Assembly: GCA_963576725.1 (NCBI GenBank)
Contig: OY755252.1
Location: forward strand, 27,238,722-27,302,721
Origin: Azorinus chamasolen
Taxonomy: Eukaryota; Mollusca; Bivalvia; Cardiida; Solecurtidae
Reading direction: 5' to 3'
DNA: 64,000 nt
The translations under genes were made by a program, and so were the position numbers. Each line of letters begins with the position of its first letter. Within the stretch, counting starts at the first letter, position 1. A model generated the notes under the pieces. It searched no databases and was not told the DNA's origin. It was given only the letters and a program-made list of their open reading frames with translations. Shown in pieces: positions 1-7,539 of this stretch.

Positions 1-110
1 TTTGGTGGAGAAATAAAGAATCAAGCATCTGATTGGTCAGATGTTTTGCTTGCTCAGAATCTGACCAATCAGATACTTGCGAATGAGACCAGACTTAAAC
101 AAAATGTTTT
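1..110. repeat. Inverted repeat with paired 16-bp palindromes
   Basis: Two inverted copies of ATCTGATTGGTCAGAT lie at about 27-42 and 60-75, so each copy folds on itself and also pairs with the other. The first 18 bases (TTTGGTGGAGAAATAAAG) match the end of the family I foldback elements at 5262-5362 and 17965-18068, so this is probably the right-hand remnant of such an element cut by the window edge. Confidence 0.5.
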
Positions 111-179
111 ATAACCTTGGGCCAAGGACCTCTGCATTGTCTCATGAATTTGCATTCTCCGTCTATTATGAACATTAGT

Positions 180-426
180 TTAACTCTTTCCCTATTTAAT
201 ATTCATGCTAGAAATAATGTATTAATGAATATGTATTAGCTGATGCTTTTCATGACATATCTAAACAGAATGTTTTGTTATTGTTTGAAACTATTGAACC
301 AGCTATGTTGTAATTATAGAAGCAAACAGAGCAAGCCCTGATTAGACGGCTTCCACTGGGACGATCTGTTATTGATCTACTCTTTTTGTAAAGGTTTGAA
401 ATGCATTTGTATGAAGGAAAGGGTTT
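180..426. mobile_element. Family A MITE (TTAA, palindromic), decayed copy
   Basis: Family A has TTAA ends followed by CCCTTTCCCT, an arm containing TATTCATG, a central 68-bp palindrome (half-site GCAAACAGAGCAGACCCTGA then TCAGACGGCTCC), and a second arm ending GAGGGAAAGGGTTAA. No copy carries a transposase. The TTAA target and the CCCT-type ends suggest mobilisation by a piggyBac-type transposase (inference). Here the palindrome lies at about 320-392 with many mismatches, and the right TTAA is degraded to TTTATT. Confidence 0.7.
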
Positions 427-539
427 ATTCTTTACCTGGCCAGTATTTATGTAAGAACTGATAAAATATTTATTATTTATTTTGTTTATAATGTTAAATG
501 TTTGCGTTGACAAACACTGAAGAATCAGATCAATATCAT

Positions 540-615
540 GTCAAATTCAAACGGCACACCCTGATCAGATGACTCCTATATGAGCCGTTCGATCCGAGTC
601 TATGGTGGACAAACA
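540..615. mobile_element. Family A palindrome fragment
   Basis: The core CCCTGATCAGATGACTCC and its inverted partner are present, but the outer arms of family A are missing on both sides. Confidence 0.5.
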
Positions 616-678
616 GTTAGGGGATGGCCCGTTTTCATTGGACACCAACTCCATTACTCACTGTTGGGTTATTGACCC

Positions 679-876
679 TTTACTCTATAGCGGTCACTAA
701 ATTGTGTAAATTATTTGGTATTTAGAGCAGGTGACCGCTTAAAGCAAGGTCAAAGTAAAACAGGACGCTCCTATAGGAGCGCCCTGTTTTACTTTCACCT
801 TGCTTTAAGCAGCCACCTGCATTTAACACAAAATAAGTAATGTAATTTAGTGGCCGTTATAGAGAGGTTTTACAGT
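679..876. mobile_element. Family D MITE (TA, pogo-like ends)
   Basis: Family D ends read TACAGTAAAACCTCTCTATA on one side and AGAGAGGTTTTACTGTA on the other, with TA target sites. TIRs starting CAGT next to TA are typical of pogo/Tigger-type Tc1-mariner elements (inference). The long internal palindrome (half-site GCTTAAAGCAAGGTGAAAGT then AAAACAGAACGCTCC) folds around CGCTCCTATAGGAGCG. In this copy the left end is decayed (CTCTATAGCGGTCACTAAAT) and the right end is GGTTTTACAGTA. Confidence 0.75.
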
Positions 877-877
877 A

Positions 878-1102
878 TTTACGAATTTATATGCCTTTGC
901 AAACAAAGCAGATCCATAGCAGACGTCTCTTATAGGAGTTGTCTGATCAGGGTCTGTTTTATTTGCTTTTGATATAATATAGATCTAATTGAACAGTTTC
1001 CACAACGACAAAATATCATTTTGTTCATGGTAACAAAATCAGTGATTCACTATCCATGATATCATTATTTCGTGCCTGCATATTCAAGGAGTGAAGGGTT
1101 AA
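878..1102. mobile_element. Family A MITE
   Basis: The palindrome at about 899-970 is imperfect. The right arm carries a TATTCA motif and ends GTGAAGGGTTAA. The element abuts the family D copy on its left with only 1-2 bp between them. Confidence 0.65.
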
Positions 1103-1379
1103 AACTGACTTTCATCACCATTTAATAAACATTATTTTAATGATTAATTAAGAACATTGGCAATAGTCTTGTGAAATTGCAGAGAACATTTAACATTAAT
1201 ACGTTTTTATATCATAAACACTGCTGGTTAATTTTAAGAAGTCTATTGAGTTGAGTCAGATATGTTTCAGTAATCCGTTCTGTGTCAATGACACTTTCAG
1301 TCAAATGCTGGTCGAAATTAGTGATACAAAATTATTTTCTACATATCCGGACATCAAACTGAATTAAACCGTGATTAAA

Positions 1380-1500
1380 TTTTAGCCTGCTATGGGCGGA
1401 TAAGTAAATACCTATGCACAAATGTTTTGATCCAGATGAGACGCCGAGTAACTAGGTGTCTCATCAGGATCAAAACTGTTTGATATCTTGATTGTATTTT
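1380..1500. mobile_element. Family F palindromic MITE, partial
   Basis: Family F is recognised by TAGCCTGCTATGGGCGG in the arm and a palindrome with half-site TTTGGATCCTGATGAGACGC around a non-palindromic apex (GAGTAACTAGG here). The right arm is not clearly defined. A complete TTAA-flanked relative lies at 49431-49645. Confidence 0.6.
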
Positions 1501-1631
1501 GGTAGACGAATTGATTAAGGCTTGAATTTTGAAAATATATTAGGTGACAATTTCTGTAAAACTAATTTGCACATCGGACTTAAGGTACATTGCAAAAACA
1601 TTGATTGCCTCGTTTGCACTTTGATCCTGTA

Positions 1632-1867
1632 CCTGTTCTATATTTATTTCAAATTTAGATACCTACTGAATATTCATGGAAAATAGTTGTAATGAAATAT
1701 GGAAAGTGGAACATTGCAGCTATTTTAGAAACGAAAGAAACATATTTATCAATTACATTATCAAACAGAGCAGACCCTGATCAGAAGGTCCCTATATATA
1801 CTGTTTGATCTGGGTTTACTCTGTTTACAAATGTGTGAAACAGCTTTTATATGTAGGAAACGGTTAA
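1632..1867. mobile_element. Family A MITE
   Basis: The arm has ATATTCATGGAAAATAGTTG and the palindrome starts at about 1761 (AACAGAGCAGACCCTGATCA). The apex is eroded to GTCCCTATATATAC. The right end reads GGAAACGGTTAA. Confidence 0.65.
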
Positions 1868-2054
1868 GTTTATCGGCTAGTTCCCGATTGTCAAGCGAAA
1901 TTAATGATAGGCAGAAAAACGTAATGTGAGCTTCGCTGGTTAAATATAAAGTATATCTAAACTTTGCTCTGTTACAATGCTGCACGTAGTAATGATACTA
2001 ACCCAAAATGTCAAATCAGCAACGCTTGCATATGCGTGTAGAGTAGAATCTGTC

Positions 2055-2288
2055 TTAACCCTTTCCTCCATAAATACGCCTTTCTACGCCTCTGTACAAA
2101 TCACCTGTTGAAAGCATTGTGATTAATAGAGCATTTGCTCCTATAGGAGCAAATGCTATATTTATCACAATGGTTTCAAACTACAAAATTCTAAAATGTT
2201 CCTTAACTTTTCTCTAGTTAATGCTCCTTTTCGGTAGAATTATTCAAAGTAGTTGGGTCTAAGAATAACCTATGAGGGAATGGGTTAA
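2055..2288. mobile_element. Family B MITE (TTAA, palindromic)
   Basis: Family B has TTAACCC.TTCCCTCATATTG at one end and CTATGAGGGAATGGGTTAA at the other. Its central 68-bp palindrome has half-site GAAACCATTGTGATAAATAG then AGCATTTGCTCCTA. Outside the palindrome the arms are unique sequence (TTGACGACTTTTGACGACTC on one side, GCTCCTTTTCGGTAGATTTA on the other). This copy keeps both TTAA ends. Confidence 0.8.
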
Positions 2289-2470
2289 GCGACCATCACA
2301 AAGAGGACTATTCATGGGTATGTAAGGCTGATGGTAGCTTAATGCAGGTCAAAAGTAACGCAGAAAGCTCCTGAAGTACTAATTAAACTGCATTAAGCAA
2401 GTTAAAGCAACACCTACTTTTTAAGACTTCTATGTTCAATAAAAAACCGCTTATGACAGATTAAACTGTC
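2289..2470. mobile_element. Family D' MITE, decayed
   Basis: Family D' is a D relative with half-site GCTTAATGCAGGACAAAAGT then AATGCAGAAAGCTCC, and ends CAGTAAAACCCCTCTAATGC. Here one palindrome arm is intact (GCTTAATGCAGGTCAAAAGT), the apex and second arm are damaged, and the terminal repeats are hard to place. Confidence 0.5.
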
Positions 2471-2514
2471 TGTACTGTACATTTAGAAAGCGCGTGCGTA
2501 AATTAAAATAGTTT

Positions 2515-2615
2515 CAAGAACAACTCCTTTATTTCTCCAACAAAGACTATACTGTGACAGCTCCTTAGAATCGTCCCTATAGGGTTTGATGGAGAAATGA
2601 CGATTTTAGTATTTG
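2515..2615. repeat. Family I foldback element, decayed
   Basis: It carries TTATTTCTCCAACAAAG at the left and GGTTTGATGGAGAAATGACG at the right, around TTAGAATCGTCCC. This is the layout seen in better copies at 5262-5362 and 17965-18068, whose ends are CTCCACCAAACCCTA-like. Confidence 0.45.
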
Positions 2616-2702
2616 GGTATACACCTTGTAGCTCTGTAGCTCTGTAGCTCTGTTATAATCATGTTCATTATATAAAGGTTACTGTTACAAAATAATCATA
2701 CA

Positions 2703-2915
2703 TTAACCCTTCGCTTGCTATTCACGTCAATATACCTACCTGTAAATAGTGAAGACCCATCAGGGTCTGCACTATTTACAATTTGATTGTGCAACCAGTG
2801 CACTCTACAGCAGTGATTGCACAGCGAAATACTTGTACACAGTGAAGATGTATGTAATTATACAACAGAACATGGGCAAAGAAGGGGAAATATATTTTAG
2901 CAAGCGAAGGGTTAA
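2703..2915. mobile_element. Family C MITE with deleted apex
   Basis: Family C has TTAACCCTTCGCTTGCTA at one end and CAGCAAGCGAAGGGTTAA at the other. Its central 68-bp palindrome has half-site GTAAATAGTGCAGACCCTGA then TGAGACAGCTCCTG. This copy retains both TTAA ends but has lost the middle of the palindrome: GAAGACCCATCAGGGTCTGC joins the two outer halves directly. Confidence 0.8.
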
Positions 2916-3124
2916 CCGGAGATGGGGCTAATGACAAGGCTTACTATTACCAGACTATATTGTTTATTAACCGGAGATGGGGCTAATGACAAGGCTTACT
3001 ATTACCAGACTATATTGTTTATTAACCGGAGATGGGGCTAATGACAAGGCTTACTATTACCAGACTATATTGTTTATTAATCGGAGATGGGGCTAATGAC
3101 AAGGCTTACTATTACCAGACTATA

Positions 3125-3159
3125 TCGAGGGTTACAATAGTTTTGCACCAAACCCTCGA
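3125..3159. mobile_element. Short foldback element inside the minisatellite
   Basis: A 35-bp insertion, TCGAGGG ... CCCTCGA, splits the fourth 55-bp unit and is flanked by TA on both sides where the intact units have a single TA. Its interior (AATAGTTTTGCACCA) matches, in reverse, the arm of the larger foldback at 39587-39665. It is therefore a deletion derivative of that family with a TA target duplication. Confidence 0.7.
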
Positions 3160-3164
3160 TATTG

Positions 3165-3170
3165 TTTATT
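3165..3170 (-). promoter_or_regulatory. Poly(A) signal AATAAA of gene 1
   Basis: AATAAA on the minus strand lies about 10 nt after the stop codon of the terminal exon. Three more copies occur downstream because the signal is part of the 55-bp tandem repeat. Confidence 0.55.
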
Positions 3171-3180
3171 AATGTGTAAT

Positions 3181-3341
3181 TTAATTGTGGTGACTACAGT
3201 GGCAATATTTCTCGCCATGATGTTCCGAATGTCCGTGCTGATCACTGCAGACGGCGTTCGATCCGTGGTGACAATGGGCAGTTCCGTATGCATCACAGTC
3301 AGGAGAAACAGAGTTGCATTTTACATGACCAGCGGCTCTCT
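3181..3341 (-). CDS. Gene 1 terminal exon: His-rich six-Cys secreted peptide
   Basis: The exon follows a CTACTTTCAG acceptor, begins with two bases completing a phase-1 codon, and reads 52 codons to a TAA. The sequence starts RAAGHVKCNSVSPDCDAYG and ends with KYCHCSHHN. Its six cysteines are spaced C-X6-C-X7-C-X7-C-X14-C-X-C, and there are nine or more histidines. Codon and base composition are far more GC-rich than the flanks. The CXC ending and the Cys spacing resemble small secreted bivalve peptides of the Cvsi-2-like serine protease inhibitor group; this is a resemblance from memory, not a proven match. The phase fits exactly the signal-peptide exon at 13869-13905, which would give a product of about 65 residues. 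A middle exon cannot be excluded, because the joined signal peptide would be short. Confidence 0.6.
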
Positions 3342-3539
3342 CTGAAAGTAGAATATACCAAATTGAATACTGGAATACAACATATTCTGGCTCAAACTTG
3401 TTAGAGTGAACTGCTTGACATCATCTTACTGGTGTGGTCACATTATTACAGGACAATAAACAGGTCAATTCAATGCTGAGCAGTCAGAGTGGACTAGCCC
3501 ATCAGAGTTTAACTATAGATTCCACTCAGTATAAAAGGC

Positions 3540-3740
3540 TTAACCTATTACCTCATATGCTAGTTTTAGACCCATCCGCTTTGTATAAATCTACCGAAAA
3601 GGAGCATTAATTTATTTGGAATGCGTAATTAGAAACCATTGTGATAAAAAAGCATTTGCTCCTACTCTATTTATCACAATGGTTTCAAAAAGGAGTTTTT
3701 ACAGAGGCGTCAAAGTGCGTCAATATGAGCCAACGGGTAA
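3540..3740. mobile_element. Family B MITE with damaged palindrome
   Basis: Both arms of family B are present (TTAACCTATTACCTCATATGC at the left, GGCGTCAAAGTGCGTCAATA at the right), but one half of the palindrome apex is deleted (ATTTGCTCCTACTCTATTTA). The right TTAA is degraded. Confidence 0.65.
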
Positions 3741-3760
3741 AACTTGCTGGAATCACAAAC

Positions 3761-3969
3761 TACAGTAGAACCTCTCTATAACAACCATTAAATTACATCA
3801 GGTATTTTGTGTTAAAGACAAGTGGCTGCTTAAAGCAAAGTGAAATAAAAACAGAACGCTCCTATAGGAGCGTTATGTTTTACTTTCACCTTGCTTTAAG
3901 CATCCACCTGCCCTAAATACCAACTGATTAACACAATTTAGTGGCCGTTATAGAGAGGTTTTACTGTAT
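3761..3969. mobile_element. Family D MITE, near complete
   Basis: The ends are TACAGTAGAACCTCTCTATA and AGAGAGGTTTTACTGTA. The palindrome apex is ACGCTCCTATAGGAGCGT. Only 20 bp separate it from the family B copy on the left. Confidence 0.8.
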
Positions 3970-4462
3970 ATATATTCCTCTAGAGTCTCTCTGGTCTGTG
4001 TCTACGCTGTTTGCGAATGACAATGCATGCGTGCCCAGAATTCAAAGGGTTTAACCGTATTTTATTGTGTAGTTTAAATAAATAATTGCTATTAAGCCAA
4101 ACGCAGTAATTATTGTCCATATTACAAACACGTAAACTTTTACTGTGTGGACGAAATTTTCAATATTTTCAAATGATAACCAGGAACATAACTCTCATGC
4201 AAATTTTAGTAGTTGGTTTAGATAGAAAGAGTGAGGTGTCTATATTGACGGGCTTTTTCACAAATTTCAAGGCCAAGGCAGAATAAATACAACAATTGCA
4301 TGTTTCCTGCTCCATGACTGACTGGCAAATGTCCTTCACTTTACACACAAACAAGCGGTATACCAAGTTTCTATGTATATTTATTTCTGACACACACGCA
4401 CGTACATATACACGCACGCATGCACATACAATGTACTTGTACATCAATATCATACACTACGG

Positions 4463-4649
4463 TTAACTCATTCCCTCACAGACGATTTTCAGACCCAACC
4501 TCTTTGAATAAATCTACCGAAAAGGAGCATTTATTATAGAAAAGGATAGTTTTTAGAAGAGTATTGTTTTGAAACTATTTATCACAATTCTTTCAAAAAG
4601 TGACTTTTACAGATGCGCCAAAATGCATCCCTAGGAGGGAATGTGTTAA
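4463..4649. mobile_element. Family B MITE, palindrome mostly deleted
   Basis: TTAA is kept at both ends (GTTAACTCATTCCCTCAC and AGGGAATGTGTTAA) and both arms are recognisable. Only GAAACTATTTATCACAATTC remains of the 68-bp palindrome. Confidence 0.65.
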
Positions 4650-4729
4650 ACCCATCTCCAGCAGGAGCTTTCTGCACAAGTTTTGTTCTGCATTATGCTA
4701 CGGCCTGCCTAAATTAGTTCACATATACA

Positions 4730-5019
4730 CACAGCTGAACTTCGATATCTCGAACTCGGATAACTCGTACCTCAGGATAACTCGAACTAAAATCCAAACT
4801 TTACAATACAGAATTGTTAAACAATGTGTTTCTAGATATGTATAGTGACACAACTTAATGCAGGCCTAAAGTAATGCTTCAAGCTCCTACAGGAGCTTTC
4901 AGCATTACTTTAGACCAGTATTAAGCTGTGAACTCAAGAAATGGGATAACTCGAACTCCTGTTATCTGGAACTAATCCGTATAGTCCCTTGAAGTTCGTA
5001 ATATCGAAATTCAACTGTA
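4730..5019. mobile_element. Family E MITE (TA, pogo-like ends)
   Basis: Family E ends are CAGTTGAACTTCGATATCTC and its inverted partner GAAGTTCAACTGTA next to TA. The arms repeat GATAACTCGAACT-type motifs. The internal palindrome has half-site ACAGCTTAATGCAGGTCTAA then AGTAATGCTGAAAGCTCC. Here the left end reads CAGCTGAACTTCGATATCTC and the apex is GCTCCTACAGGAGC. Confidence 0.8.
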
Positions 5020-5261
5020 TATATTCTGACCAGTGCCATGAACAGGGTTATATTTCAAAGGTAGTGATCACCGTACAATATTGCTGAATTAAGTTCAACA
5101 TTTCTCACATAAACGATGGATACTACTATCTGTACGCCATTTCTGGCTAAACAAATACCTCAATACATCAACTGTTGAGCTAACACACCCCAGTTTGACG
5201 ATGAACTGTTTATTTAACTCGTAGAGGATCCCTCTGATCAGGGTCAATACTGTTTGTCACT
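5020..5261. other. No recognised feature
   Basis: AT-rich sequence with no convincing coding potential. A short family A-like piece (GATCCCTCTGATCAGGGTCA) lies near 5226-5246. Confidence 0.4.
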
Positions 5262-5362
5262 TCTCTGCCAAACCCTCTGCTGTGATTACTCATTAGAATC
5301 TCGAAGAGACCATTGTGAAGAGTGGTCACAACATAGGGTTTGGTGGAGAAATAAAGGAGTTA
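5262..5362. repeat. Family I foldback element
   Basis: The ends are CTCTGCCAAACCCTC and GGGTTTGGTGGAG, around TTAGAATCTCGAAGAGACCA and a GTGGTCACAAC motif. It shares this layout with 17965-18068. Confidence 0.5.
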
Positions 5363-5738
5363 TTTATGAAAACGTTTTGATTTACTCCACTTATCTGGAC
5401 CTCCGATAATGGTCCATTAACCCAGCCATACCAGTATTATGTACAAACAGCAACACAAGTTAATTTCAAGAGAGCACTACCGAATGTTACTCACAAAGCC
5501 AAGTCAATGAGGACCTGAAGAATGTAGTAGATTACGGTATTATGCATTTTCGGTTGTCATTCAGGCACACACGTCATAGAACTGGGGTCACACAGTAGAT
5601 TTAAACCTTTGCCTCGTCAATATTAATGTATGTAATAATGATGACATAATTTATTACATATTAGCCTGTTTTTATAATGACATATACATGTACTCGAAGC
5701 AGGATGCAGGTAAGATACCCGAGGTAACAATATGTACA

Positions 5739-5847
5739 GGGATGCCCCGTTTGACAACAATGCTCCAGCGGCATTGGCAACTGGACAGGGAAAGCTTGCT
5801 GACACAACACCCACACGTCCAGCAGTCATCGTAATCCACAATTATTT
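5739..5847 (+). CDS. Orphan exon candidate, unknown protein
   Basis: After a CAATATGTACAG acceptor the plus strand reads a 36-codon open stretch, DAPFDNNAPAALATGQGKLA then DTTPTRPAVIVIHNY, up to a strong donor (TT/GTAAGT). It is notably GC-richer than its surroundings and is not part of any repeat seen here. No family is recognised. The opposite strand is also open over the same bases, so the strand call rests on the splice sites. Neighbouring exons of such a gene were not found in the window. It could be a real exon of a gene whose other exons lie outside, or a relic. Confidence 0.3.
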
Positions 5848-5883
5848 GTAAGTACGTTTTCTAAATTGTACTAGTAAAACATA

Positions 5884-6150
5884 TTGAAGCAATGCGTTTT
5901 CAGAAACCTTTTAAAAGAAGTCAGTGAGCTTGCGTCTCTTATGTCAAACGGTAGAGCATTCCACAGTTTGGAGCTGCATGCATGGAAATTAAATTCTACC
6001 CCCCGTATTTTATCAAAAAACTTTGATCCAATCGAACGAACGTTTCCTATTTGTATCGAATACCAGATGCTATTCGTCGATGTATTGATATTTATTACGG
6101 TTGCGTTGTAGTATCGTAACTATTCGAAATCGAGCTTCAGATTTAAAACT
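5884..6150 (-). pseudogene. Non-LTR retrotransposon C-terminal fragment
   Basis: Read on the minus strand, the segment encodes SIGSKFFDKIRGVEFNFHAC followed by SSKLWNALPFDIRDASSLTS and FKRFLKTHCF. The LWNxLP-DIR-ASSLxxFK pattern is the usual C-terminal segment after the reverse transcriptase in animal non-LTR elements. A stop lies upstream (about 6125), and no catalytic domain or 3' tail is attached. Confidence 0.5.
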
Positions 6151-6234
6151 GCTGGTAGTATTATACTCAAAATTAATTTGTTCTGGAACCTAGTTTGTTT
6201 CACTTAAATATATTGTCGGTTTACATGCTATTCA

Positions 6235-6580
6235 CCATTGTATTTGCCATCGCGGTTGTTGTAGATTAGTCGGAGATGGGATACGATTATTTACACTGTT
6301 CGTCTTTTAGGGCGATGATGGAATAAGTGTGAGGTTGGGCGCTGCACACCGGTTTAAACCTCCAGTGACAATAATTATTGTTACCTGCCGTTCCAAAGCG
6401 GTACTTCCGTCTTCCCCCTATTGTTTGTTATGTATTTGTGCGTCTCTTTGTGTCTTTTATATTCATGAACATTTACCTTTTCGTCGTGGTGTTGTTCAGG
6501 CGGCTGTGTGTTTTGTATGTAATGTTTTCTGCTTGACTCATGCATGTACATTCAGTCTACATCAGAATTAGTCTTCACAC
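6235..6580 (+). mobile_element. Penelope-like element, orphan 3' tail (plus)
   Basis: It matches the 3' noncoding part of the RT element at 7545-9930: TTGTAGATTAGTCGGAGATG, TAAGTGTGAGGTTGGGCGC, ACCGGTTTAAAC and GGCGGTACTTCC occur in the same order. No coding part is attached. Confidence 0.65.
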
Positions 6581-6919
6581 TAAACATTCTACCACTTACA
6601 AAATGATGGTTGATCTTGAAATAAAAATTTAAAAAATACACATTTTACTATTGCACTTTGTAATTATTGGATATACTCTATGTATTTTTTGTTCAACTAA
6701 TGTGAATATGGACGAACTTTAACGAATGATAGACTACGTTGAAGGAGAGGGCACGATTTAGGCCCATCATACAAAATGTTATCAATAGCAGACAAAAGAA
6801 CATGAAGTGACGAAGCCGAAGACAGTTTTAGATGTGTTATACTGTCTAATGTAGTGATTGGAAATTAGCCAGATTATAAGGAATTGGAATAGAATAAAGA
6901 GTGTAAAATTACATGTATG

Positions 6920-7112
6920 TGTCATGCAGGAAACATCACAAACAAAACACACAGCCGCTCGAACAAAAACAGTAAATGTATATGCATATCAAAAGACAAA
7001 AAGAGACGCACAAATACATAACAAACAAACAATAGAGGGACGATGGAAGTATCGCCTTGAAACGGTCAGTGACAATTGTCAGTGGGGGTTAAACCGCCCT
7101 GAAGTACAAAGT
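6920..7112 (-). mobile_element. Penelope-like element, orphan 3' tail (minus)
   Basis: This is the reverse complement of the tail at 6330-6550 (ACACACAGCCGC, AGAGACGCACAAATACATAA, ATCGCCTTGAAACGGTCAGT). Together with 6235-6580 it forms an inverted pair of tails about 340 bp apart. Confidence 0.65.
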
Positions 7113-7155
7113 AGGGTGTTTACGCACCCTGAAGTACAAAGTAGGGTGTTTACGT
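7100..7155. repeat. 28-30 bp direct repeat, two units
   Basis: CCTGAAGTACAAAGTAGGGT followed by GTTTACG occurs twice in tandem directly after the minus-strand tail fragment. Confidence 0.7.
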
Positions 7156-7539
7156 ATACGGAAACGCATTGGATGCAGAACAATTCCTGCAAGATGACAA
7201 ATTCAAATAACAATCTTCATAAGAATAAATGAAATGCGTTTATTGTAGAGAATATCACTTTAAAACATCGTTAAGAAACGTCAGTCTTCATGTTTAAACG
7301 CTACGTATATACATATCAATATTGCGCTTTACGTAGTAATAAAATATCCAGTAAATATTCAGTTTGTGAAAATCTCGAGAGTAACACGATTGTGTTTCAG
7401 AATCGATTTTCTCCTTAAAGTAATATTTCGGATAGAAACAATGTAAGATCACAGTTCGTGTTTGATATGTTAGTACGTACATCAAATTGCCTAAAGTTTA
7501 GTATGAAATGAAAGCACTCTTCTTCTCAATACCTACGTG

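Larger units (their letters stand above)
2916..3170. repeat. 55-bp tandem repeat, four units, 3' of gene 1
   Basis: Units start at 2916, 2971, 3026 and 3081 (CCGGAGATGGGGCTAATGAC...) and are nearly identical. On the minus strand each unit contains TTAATAAACAATATAG, that is, an AATAAA poly(A) signal. The fourth unit is interrupted by a small foldback element at 3125-3159 and resumes with ATTGTTTATTAA. The array begins a few bases after the stop codon of the terminal exon of gene 1. Confidence 0.85.

Noticed and set aside
680..870. Regularly repeated palindromes as a CRISPR array
   Set aside because: Copies are dispersed over 60 kb, embedded in longer elements with TTAA or TA ends, and lack spacers and cas genes; the window is eukaryotic.
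6858..7232. 124-codon plus frame
   Set aside because: It lies over the antisense of a Penelope-like 3' tail plus a 30-bp duplication; chance openness.
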